This document shows positions 1 through 5,059 of a stretch of 5,059 bases of DNA, piece after piece. Numbering within the stretch: the first letter of the stretch is position 1; every line of letters starts with the position of its first letter. The DNA is from Deltaproteobacteria bacterium (GTDB lineage: Bacteria; Desulfobacterota; GWC2-55-46; S146-73). The position numbers were made by a program, and so were the translations under genes. Location: assembly GCA_015492355.1 (NCBI GenBank), contig WGFF01000060.1:1-5059 (forward strand), given 5' to 3'. The notes beneath the pieces were generated by a model, which saw only the letters and a list, made by a program, of their open reading frames with translations, made no database searches and was not told where the DNA came from.

Positions 1-33
1 GGTTAGAGCCTCTGGGGAGTGGGTTATTCACCC

Positions 34-1062
34 TTATCCAAAGAATATCTCCGCCACCTCGTAGAGGTCCATGTTCACCGTCTTTATCTCCTTCGTTGCT
101 TCCTCAAGGGATACATCCACTATATCCTGTCCCCTCAGTGCAACCATTCTACCAAACTTGCCTTCCCCTATCAACTCGACCGCCCTTACACCAAAGCGTG
201 TTGCAAGTACCCTGTCATAGGCTGATGGGGTACCTCCCCTCTGGAGGTGTCCCAGGACCACATAGCGTGTCTCAATACCCGTTCGCTTCTCGACCTCCTT
301 GGCGAGGAACTCCCCCACACCACCGAGCTTTACGTGTCCAAAGGCATCGAGTGCTGTATCCTTTGTTATCATACCACCTGCCTCCTTGGGATAGGCACCC
401 TCTGCAACGACTATCAGACTCGAATGCTTGCCCTCACCCTTTCTCTTCTCCACATACCCGCATACCTCTTCTATATCGAACGGTTTTTCCGGTATGAGTA
501 TCACATCCGCGCCACCTGCAATACCGCTGTAAAGTGCTATCCATCCTGCGTGTCTGCCCATCACCTCCACAACCATCACCCTGTGGTGTGCCTCAGTGGT
601 GGTATGGAGTCTGTCCAGTGCCCAGGTCACTATATTAACAGCGGTATCGAAACCAAAGGTAAAGTCCGTCCCTGAAAGGTCGTTGTCTATAGTCTTAGGC
701 ACACCCACCACATTTACACCCTTTGAATAGACCTTCGTTGCAACACCGAGGGTGTCCTCACCACCTATTGCAACGATACAGTCGAGCCCCAGTTCCCTGA
801 TATTGTTGAACATCCTTTTTGTGGATTCCTCAGACTTAAATGGATTCGTCCTCGATGTGCCGAGTATGGTGCCACCTATGGGATGGATGCCTGAGACCTT
901 CTCCCTTGTAAGGGGCATGTAGGCACCTTCTATCAAGCCCCGCCAGCCATCCTTTATGCCTATGAATTCATATCCCATGAGATAACCCTTCTTCACAACA
1001 GCCCTTATAACAGCGTTGAGCCCGGGGCAGTCACCCCCACCTGTCAGTACACCTATCTTCAT
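34..1062 (-). CDS. pfp: 6-phosphofructokinase, group III, pyrophosphate-type signature
   Basis: Cytoplasmic glycolytic enzyme that phosphorylates fructose 6-phosphate to fructose 1,6-bisphosphate. The 342-residue length and motif order fit a complete bacterial PFK: GGGDCPGLN near residues 8-16, GGEDT at 100-104, PKTIDND at 122-128 with the catalytic Asp126, MGRHAGW at 168-174, Glu222, Arg266 and GHLQRGG at 271-277. ATP-dependent PfkA of E. coli has Gly at its positions 104 and 124. Here the equivalents are Asp103 and Lys123, the pair known from pyrophosphate-dependent enzymes. The overall sequence most resembles the group III or mixed-substrate family typified by Amycolatopsis methanolica PPi-PFK. 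The pyrophosphate reaction is reversible and could also serve gluconeogenesis. A strong ribosome binding site supports the ATG at 1062, and the gene starts 16 bases after the histidine kinase stop, so the two are likely cotranscribed. If ATP proves to be the donor, the symbol would be pfkA. The family is near certain; the donor is inferred. Confidence 0.96.
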   Translation of the reverse strand: MKIGVLTGGGDCPGLNAVIRAVVKKGYLMGYEFIGIKDGWRGLIEGAYMPLTREKVSGIHPIGGTILGTSRTNPFKSEESTKRMFNNIRELGLDCIVAIGGEDTLGVATKVYSKGVNVVGVPKTIDNDLSGTDFTFGFDTAVNIVTWALDRLHTTTEAHHRVMVVEVMGRHAGWIALYSGIAGGADVILIPEKPFDIEEVCGYVEKRKGEGKHSSLIVVAEGAYPKEAGGMITKDTALDAFGHVKLGGVGEFLAKEVEKRTGIETRYVVLGHLQRGGTPSAYDRVLATRFGVRAVELIGEGKFGRMVALRGQDIVDVSLEEATKEIKTVNMDLYEVAEIFFG

Positions 1063-1077
1063 GTCCAGAACCTCCTC
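1063..1077 (-). promoter_or_regulatory. Strong Shine-Dalgarno of the phosphofructokinase gene
   Basis: On the minus strand GAGGAGG (1077-1071) lies 8 bases before the ATG at 1062-1060. It begins one base after the kinase TAA stop (1081-1079). This fixes the start codon and suggests that ribosomes finishing the kinase could reinitiate here. It is much stronger than the site in front of the kinase, so the enzyme may be made in larger amounts than the sensor from a shared message. Confidence 0.85.
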
Positions 1078-1078
1078 A

Positions 1079-2512
1079 TTATGTTTTATTTATACGTGAC
1101 CGTCCATCCTCATCAAGGGGAAGATATACAGTAAAGACCGAACCCTTCCCTAGCTCGCTCTCCACCTCGATACGTCCTCCGTATGAATCGACTATCTCCC
1201 TGCATATACTCAGCCCGAGTCCCACCCCACCTGCCTCTCTCGTGCGAGCCCTGTCAACACGATAGAAGCGATCGAATATGTAGGGAAGGTCATCTTTCGA
1301 TATGCCGATACCTGTGTCCTTCACCTTAAACACCGCATATCCATCCCTCTCCTCAAGGGATACATCCACCCTTCCGTCCCTATGCGTGTATTTCACCGCA
1401 TTGTCAAGGAGATTGAAGATGAGCTGGCTGAACCTCAAGGGGTCTCCCTTCACAACCACAGGCTCTATCTTTAATATATCAACCCTTATGCCCTTTTCAA
1501 CGGCAAACTTCCTTATCTGTTCTATCCTGTCCATGACTATTCTGTCGAGCCTTGCATCTGTTCCCACACCAGAGGTCTTCTCCGCATCCACCCTCGCAAG
1601 CTCAAGTAGACTCCTTACAATATAGTTCATACGTTCTATTTCCTCAAGTGCACTCTCCAGTACAGACCTCAATCCCTCAACACTGCTCTCCGTCCTCAAT
1701 GCAACCTCTATCTCTCCCCTGAGCACTGTAAGAGGGGTCTTGAGTTCATGGGAGGCATCCGCTGTAAACTGCCTTATCTGATTGAAGGAACGCTCAAGCC
1801 TTGCTATCATCTCGTTGAACGTATCCGCAAGCCTGAGGAGTTCATCCTGCGGACCCTTTATATCGAGCCTCTCATTGAGGCTCTCCGCTGATATCCTCCT
1901 TGCCATCATGGTTATCTCATCGACCGGTCTCAGTGCCTTCCTTGCAAGGAACCATCCCACCGCACTGGCGATAACCACGGATGCGACGATGTCAAAGAGC
2001 AGTATATACCCCAGGGAATGGAATATCTCTTCCAGCCCCTTCAGGGTTGTACCCACCTGTATGATGGCAACGGGCTTCTTATCTATTATAACGGGCTTAC
2101 TCACCACGCGCACCGGGTATCTGCCCACAGTGCCCACTGTCTCAAATACAGTCTCTCCCCTTTCCACAGCCTCGATTATACTGTCAGTAACAGGAAGATT
2201 CCTGTCCTTCAGGGAAGAAGACCTGGCAACTATCCTGCCATCAGGGGCGAGTATCTGTATGTAGTTGCCAGAGGTCCTTATGCCGAAGAATCTTTCGAGT
2301 ATGATATCAAAGTTCTTCGGCAGTATGAGCTGTCCTGATGGGGTTATGACCGTATGGATCATTATGTTGGCAACCGAGCTTATCTCCCTGTCTATACGAC
2401 TCATAAATATCTTGAGAAGCACATAGGAGAAGACAAGCCCAAAACAGATGAGACTCACTGCAAGAAGGGTCACATACCACAGGGTAAGCCTTGTACGGAT
2501 GGAAAAGGTCAT
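1079..2512 (-). CDS. Membrane sensor histidine kinase (HAMP, HisKA, HATPase_c)
   Basis: Two-component sensor that autophosphorylates on His and passes the phosphate to a response regulator. Its 477 residues read in order: short cytoplasmic start, first membrane helix about 11-35, extracytoplasmic domain about 36-167, second helix about 168-190, HAMP linker about 191-243, H box ASHELKTPL with His255, N box with Asn367 and Asn371, G1 box DTGIG at 399-403, F box FDRF at 413-416, and G2 box GVGLGL at 429-434. All catalytic boxes are intact. The architecture is that of the CusS/PhoR-like group, but the sensor domain gives no recognisable ligand. An in-frame TGA lies 33 bases upstream with no other start in between, so the ATG at 2512 is the first possible start, although no good ribosome binding site precedes it. 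The next Met (residue 37) would remove the first helix. No response regulator is adjacent: a Crp/Fnr gene lies upstream and a phosphofructokinase downstream. Confidence 0.95.
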   Translation of the reverse strand: MTFSIRTRLTLWYVTLLAVSLICFGLVFSYVLLKIFMSRIDREISSVANIMIHTVITPSGQLILPKNFDIILERFFGIRTSGNYIQILAPDGRIVARSSSLKDRNLPVTDSIIEAVERGETVFETVGTVGRYPVRVVSKPVIIDKKPVAIIQVGTTLKGLEEIFHSLGYILLFDIVASVVIASAVGWFLARKALRPVDEITMMARRISAESLNERLDIKGPQDELLRLADTFNEMIARLERSFNQIRQFTADASHELKTPLTVLRGEIEVALRTESSVEGLRSVLESALEEIERMNYIVRSLLELARVDAEKTSGVGTDARLDRIVMDRIEQIRKFAVEKGIRVDILKIEPVVVKGDPLRFSQLIFNLLDNAVKYTHRDGRVDVSLEERDGYAVFKVKDTGIGISKDDLPYIFDRFYRVDRARTREAGGVGLGLSICREIVDSYGGRIEVESELGKGSVFTVYLPLDEDGRSRINKT

Positions 2513-2564
2513 AACAGGTCTGACAGTGCAGGGAAAAGCCCCTCAAATTCATCTCGCCTCAGGA

Positions 2565-2587
2565 GGATACCCCCACCTTTCAAAGAT
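2565..2587 (-). repeat. Imperfect direct repeat, copy B
   Basis: The minus strand reads ATCTTTGAAAGG, then a G-rich run, then GTATCC. It matches copy A at 2711-2733 apart from about three small insertions or deletions and one or two substitutions in the G run. Both copies are followed, at different distances, by a short GG-TTTTCCC-type stretch. Possible explanations are paired protein-binding sites, a duplicated leader element or remnants of an interspersed repeat. Confidence 0.5.
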
Positions 2588-2600
2588 AGGGACTCTCTAT
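2586..2600. promoter_or_regulatory. 15-bp quasi-dyad, possible operator
   Basis: The 15 bases ATAGGGACTCTCTAT form a dyad centred on C2593, with six of seven flanking positions complementary and one G/T mismatch. It is about 75 bases upstream of the kinase ATG and overlaps a TATATA stretch, where an operator would be useful. It matches neither the FNR (TTGAT-N4-ATCAA) nor the CRP consensus. Such dyads occur by chance, so support is weak. Confidence 0.2.
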
Positions 2601-2650
2601 ATAGAAAGAAACACAGAGACTCCCGGAGAATTTACGAGCCTGGAGTCTCT
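2601..2650 (-). terminator. Hairpin with T-rich tail, possible terminator or attenuator
   Basis: On the minus strand AGAGACTCC (2650-2642) pairs perfectly with GGAGTCTCT (2623-2615). Inside the stem, after an A/G mismatch, GG pairs with CC, leaving a 12-base loop. The downstream bases, GTGTTTCTTTCTAT, are T-rich but interrupted by G and C, so the tail is weaker than a classical one. It lies about 155 bases after the Crp/Fnr stop and about 100 bases before the kinase ATG. It could end the upstream unit or act as a leader element for the kinase unit. Confidence 0.45.
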
Positions 2651-2710
2651 TAACAGGTGATGGAGAAACCCTATTCCAAGGCTCTCTCTGTATCCCGACG
2701 GGGAAAACCT

Positions 2711-2733
2711 GGTATACCCCCCTTTCAAAAGAT
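2711..2733 (-). repeat. Imperfect direct repeat, copy A
   Basis: The minus strand reads ATCTTTTGAAAGGGGGG then TATACC, and is the partner of copy B at 2565-2587 in the same orientation, with starts 146 bases apart. Together they bracket the hairpin at 2615-2650. The plus-strand end contains the palindrome GGTATACC (2711-2718), which copy B has lost. Confidence 0.5.
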
Positions 2734-2804
2734 TCCCGCCAGAATCCAGCCTTCTTAGCCCTTCCACATGGACCATCAACCCTTCAAAGAGGCCTCTCCT
2801 GTCC

Positions 2805-3521
2805 CTAATTATTGCCTATCTCCTCCAGCCTTGAGAGGGACTTTATTATTATCTCCTTTCTCCTTATATCGAGTATACCTTCCTCCTTGAAGCTTTTAAG
2901 GAGCCTTATGGATGTCTCCTGGGTTATGCCAAGGAGCTCTGCTATTTCGAGTCTCGAAAGGGTGAGATGGAGTCTCACCTCTCCATCGACCTTCACACCG
3001 TATTCCTTTGCAAGGGTGTAGAGGAGATGTGCCATCTTCTGCCGTGCACTCATGAGCCCCAGATTGCCTATCCATTCGTAGGCATAGTTGAGCTCCTTTC
3101 CAAGGGCAACGATGAGTTTTTTGCTTATAGCAGGCTCTTTTTCGAGTATATCGAAGAACTCCCCCTTGTTTATCCTGCAAAGTTCACAGTCCTCCATGGC
3201 AACCGCTGTGTTCGTATAGGTCTCTCCATCGTAGAAGACCTCAAAGCCAAGGAGGTCTCCTGGATTGAGTATCTTTATAATCTGCTCCTTACCCGAGCTC
3301 GAAGACCTCACCACCTTTACCCTGCCTGTACGGATTATGTAAAGACCTGAGCATTCGTCCCCTTCCATGAATATGACCTCTTTTTTCCTGTAGGACGCAA
3401 CTGTTACAGCCTTCTTGAACACCTCAAGCTGTGCCTCGGACAGACCTGCAAAGAGGGTGTTCTCCCTTATATGACACTGACAGAGTGCACAGACAACCTC
3501 TCTTTTAAGATCCTCTGCCAT
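2805..3521 (-). CDS. Crp/Fnr-family regulator with FNR-like cysteines
   Basis: Cytoplasmic DNA-binding regulator of 238 residues, a normal length for the family. The cyclic-nucleotide-binding-like beta-roll covers about 24-130, a dimerisation helix about 131-158, and the winged helix-turn-helix about 159-232, with LSRLEIAELLGITQETSIR around 188-206. Three Cys sit at the N terminus (11, 14, 16), and Cys115 in DCELCRI aligns with the central cluster ligand Cys122 of E. coli FNR. This suggests an iron-sulfur or other thiol-based redox sensor rather than a cAMP binder, and I do not see the CRP cAMP-contact pattern. The spacing C-x2-C-x-C differs from FNR (C-x2-C-x5-C), so the cluster is an inference. 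The recognition helix reads ETSIR where FNR has ETISR, so the target site may differ. The ATG at 3521 follows an AGGGG seven bases upstream. The gene begins 14 bases after the stop of the hydrolase gene, which suggests cotranscription. Confidence 0.93.
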   Translation of the reverse strand: MAEDLKREVVCALCQCHIRENTLFAGLSEAQLEVFKKAVTVASYRKKEVIFMEGDECSGLYIIRTGRVKVVRSSSSGKEQIIKILNPGDLLGFEVFYDGETYTNTAVAMEDCELCRINKGEFFDILEKEPAISKKLIVALGKELNYAYEWIGNLGLMSARQKMAHLLYTLAKEYGVKVDGEVRLHLTLSRLEIAELLGITQETSIRLLKSFKEEGILDIRRKEIIIKSLSRLEEIGNN

Positions 3522-3534
3522 ACCAAGACCCCTG
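3522..3534 (-). promoter_or_regulatory. Ribosome binding site of the Crp/Fnr gene
   Basis: In the 14-base gap after the TAG stop of the hydrolase gene, the minus strand carries AGGGG followed by seven bases and then the ATG at 3521. It is a moderate Shine-Dalgarno that supports this start. The tight spacing leaves no room for a separate promoter outside the preceding coding region. Confidence 0.6.
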
Positions 3535-3535
3535 T

Positions 3536-5044
3536 CTACGGAATACTTGCAATCTCCCCTGTACCGAGTTCATGGAAGGGGAAGTTTGCCCTGTACGGTA
3601 CGATGGCTATGCTTACCTCTTCGAGTTCCCTTATCCTCCGTAAGAGTGTAACCACATCTGTATTGGATAGGGGCATTCCTGTCTTCCAGTCGATGGTCTG
3701 GAGCTTGATGAGTACCTTCTGGGGCTTGTCCACTATCCTCGATACCTCTTTTACCATCCTCTCTATCAGGTCCCTTATCTCTTCAGGGTCTTTGTTCAGC
3801 TCCTCTTCCATCTGTCTGTGGTACGCCATTATGGAATAGTAGTCAAAACCCCTCCTTACAGCCTCCTCTATATCCTGTGACAACCAGGCAAGCCCGAAGG
3901 GCGGATTGGTCACACTCTCGTACATAAGGTTTATGGCGAACTTCACATCTGGATTCCTCTCCCTTACCACCCTTTTCAGCCTCTCTGCGACCATGAGAAG
4001 ATGTCTGTTCTTCCAGGTCGCCCATTCCCAGAAAAGGGGCGTATAGTGAGCAACGGTGGCATCACTATCACGTATGTAAAGGGACTCTGGCTCAAGCCTC
4101 ACCCCCCTCTCCCTTCTGAAGGCACTGTCCGCAAACCTTCCAAATCCCTCGTTGTGCCTCAATACAAGGTCGTCCTGAAAGAGGATACCGTCGATGTCGT
4201 AGACCGCAAGGTCCCTGTAGAGAGCCTCGAGATGGTCTATGACCTCCTCGTTGAACATATCGAGTCCCCTGCACCTCGTTATCCTTTTCTCCTCAAGGTC
4301 ATAGCCCTTGCAGGCAAGGTCATCCCTGTGCTCAAGCCCGTAGTCTGCATGCCTGGTGGTCATCCATGCAAAGAGCTCAAGCCCGTTTCTGTGTGCAAGC
4401 TCCACTGCCCTTGCGAGTATATCCGATACAACAGGTGCATGGGTGGTGTTGAAATAGACCCCCACATCACTCTTAGGGACAACAAAGGGATAGACCCTGT
4501 CTCCCCTGTTCTGAAAGACCCTCAATATGACCGTATCCACACCTGCCTCCTTGAGCCTCCTGAAATCCCTCTCCATATCATCATAGGTCTTCCAGTCAAA
4601 GTATGTTATCTGCACCGCCCTCATACCCCTCTCATGTGTACCATCCTTCATGTACGATTCAGCAGGCATGTATACGCCTGCATTTTCTCTTTTGAGCATC
4701 CTTTCAGCCTCCCTTATCCTGGCTCTTGCCTTCTCTGCAAGGGGGCTTTCCCCAAAATTCCTCACAAAACGCCTGAACTCATCCACGGCATCGTGATATC
4801 TGCCCGAAAGAAGATATGCCTCTGCCATACGGTACTGTGCCTCAGGCAGGTACTTACTTATGGGAAAGTGCTCGATGAGCCTTGCAAACTCCCTTGAGGC
4901 AGAACTGTAATCGCCATCCTTCATAAGAAACATGGCATAATTGAACTGCCCCACATCGGTAAAATAGGGCCTGTCATCCACCCCCCCGTATACCCTGAGG
5001 GGGAGAAGGATAAAAAAAAGTAGATATGCAACCCTTCTCCACAT
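3536..5044 (-). CDS. Exported TPR protein with PgaB C-terminal-like glycoside hydrolase domain
   Basis: Probable periplasmic protein of 502 residues. Residues 1-20 look like a signal peptide (WRR, then a hydrophobic stretch, ending RVYG); there is no lipobox Cys. Residues about 34-118 hold two or more TPR-like repeats of the BamD/YbgF type (FNYAMFLMKDGDYSSA, AEAYLLSGRYHDAVDEF). Residues about 140-490 resemble the C-terminal domain of PgaB, the GHL13/GH153 fold that cleaves partly deacetylated poly-beta-1,6-N-acetylglucosamine. Supporting motifs are GVDTVILRVF (168-177), LFAWMTTR (224-231), DGILFQDD (285-292, like GILFHDD of PgaB), NLMYESVTNP (372-381) and YYSIMAYHRQME (402-413). The NodB-type deacetylase domain that precedes this fold in PgaB is absent. 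Two in-frame stops (TAA TAA) end 6 bases before the ATG, so translation cannot start further upstream; the AGGA before it is unusually close. The substrate is inferred from the family. No synthase or exporter gene is visible, but the window ends just upstream. Confidence 0.85.
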   Translation of the reverse strand: MWRRVAYLLFFILLPLRVYGGVDDRPYFTDVGQFNYAMFLMKDGDYSSASREFARLIEHFPISKYLPEAQYRMAEAYLLSGRYHDAVDEFRRFVRNFGESPLAEKARARIREAERMLKRENAGVYMPAESYMKDGTHERGMRAVQITYFDWKTYDDMERDFRRLKEAGVDTVILRVFQNRGDRVYPFVVPKSDVGVYFNTTHAPVVSDILARAVELAHRNGLELFAWMTTRHADYGLEHRDDLACKGYDLEEKRITRCRGLDMFNEEVIDHLEALYRDLAVYDIDGILFQDDLVLRHNEGFGRFADSAFRRERGVRLEPESLYIRDSDATVAHYTPLFWEWATWKNRHLLMVAERLKRVVRERNPDVKFAINLMYESVTNPPFGLAWLSQDIEEAVRRGFDYYSIMAYHRQMEEELNKDPEEIRDLIERMVKEVSRIVDKPQKVLIKLQTIDWKTGMPLSNTDVVTLLRRIRELEEVSIAIVPYRANFPFHELGTGEIASIP

Positions 5045-5059
5045 TGTCCTGCATTATTA

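Larger units (their letters stand above)
2513..2804. other. Structured 292-base intergenic region before the kinase gene
   Basis: This is the only sizeable gap in the window. It contains an interrupted hairpin with a T-rich tail (2601-2650), two imperfect direct repeats around it (2565-2587 and 2711-2733), a 15-bp quasi-dyad (2586-2600) and a perfect 10-bp palindrome, AGAGGCCTCT (2788-2797), just after the Crp/Fnr stop. I found no match by eye to common riboswitch cores such as TPP or cyclic di-GMP. No convincing sigma-70 or sigma-54 promoter is visible: a TATATA in the minus strand near 2602-2597 lacks a good -35 box. A minus-strand open frame of 60 codons crosses the region but is not convincing as a gene. 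Confidence 0.75.

Noticed and set aside
21..33. Small inverted repeat GGGT-gaata-ACCC just after the phosphofructokinase stop (minus strand)
   Set aside because: The stem is only four base pairs and no T run follows, so it is not a credible terminator. The real end of the unit probably lies beyond the window.
1782..2264. Plus-strand open frame of 160 codons opposite the kinase
   Set aside because: It is Ser-rich and low in complexity, as expected for the complement of the kinase coding frame; no start signal or domain.
2307..2552. Open frame of 81 codons on the minus strand overlapping the kinase start
   Set aside because: Most of it is out of frame within the kinase's first membrane helix region; it is Cys- and His-rich with no motif, and has no ribosome binding site.
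2733..2751. Possible sigma-54 promoter (CTGGCGGGA then TTTTG, minus strand)
   Set aside because: The -24 half fits partly but the essential GC of the -12 element is missing.
2597..2779. Open frame of 60 codons on the minus strand in the intergenic region
   Set aside because: It begins TTG ATG with GAAGGG too close to be a normal ribosome binding site, matches no family I know, and runs through the hairpin and repeat. A small protein is not excluded but is not supported.
2765..2785. Possible FNR half-site TTGAT on the minus strand
   Set aside because: There is no matching ATCAA half at the required four-base spacing, so it is a single half-site expected by chance.
4001..4897. Long open frame (298 codons) on the plus strand, antisense to the hydrolase gene
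   Set aside because: It lies wholly inside a well-supported minus-strand gene, shows no recognisable domain, and is rich in Pro, Cys and His as expected from reading this codon usage backwards.

Overview
The window carries four protein-coding genes, all on the minus strand, so transcription runs from the right edge to the left. In transcription order they are: an exported TPR plus PgaB-C-terminal-like glycoside hydrolase (5044-3536), a Crp/Fnr-family regulator with FNR-like cysteines (3521-2805), a membrane sensor histidine kinase (2512-1079), and a group III 6-phosphofructokinase with the pyrophosphate-type signature (1062-34). I see no tRNA, rRNA, CRISPR array, insertion sequence or transposase, and no credible gene on the plus strand.

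Layout: the first two genes are 14 bases apart and probably cotranscribed. A 292-base gap (2513-2804) follows. It holds the window's only clear non-coding structure: an interrupted 11-bp hairpin followed by a T-rich stretch, flanked by two imperfect copies of a roughly 23-base direct repeat, plus two small dyads. The kinase and phosphofructokinase genes come next, 16 bases apart, with a strong ribosome binding site for the second gene sitting in that gap. The simplest reading is two transcription units, regulator-terminated and kinase-initiated, but readthrough is possible.

Organism: this is a bacterium. Ile is often ATA, Arg is often AGG and Lys is often AAG, at about even GC by eye. With a group III phosphofructokinase and an FNR-like regulator this suggests an anaerobic or facultative, perhaps thermophilic, lineage such as Nitrospirota or Desulfobacterota. 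That is a weak inference from style, not from a marker gene.

How the genes may work together: the regulator is a candidate oxygen or redox sensor, the kinase an envelope sensor with no response regulator next to it, and the phosphofructokinase a reversible, energy-saving glycolytic step if it does use pyrophosphate. The hydrolase suggests handling of a poly-N-acetylglucosamine-like polysaccharide in the periplasm. A common theme of redox and envelope sensing with carbohydrate metabolism is possible, but the sequence only shows that the genes are neighbours. Nothing here is clearly a new system. The most notable points are the domain arrangement of the hydrolase, the altered cysteine spacing of the regulator, and the structured gap.
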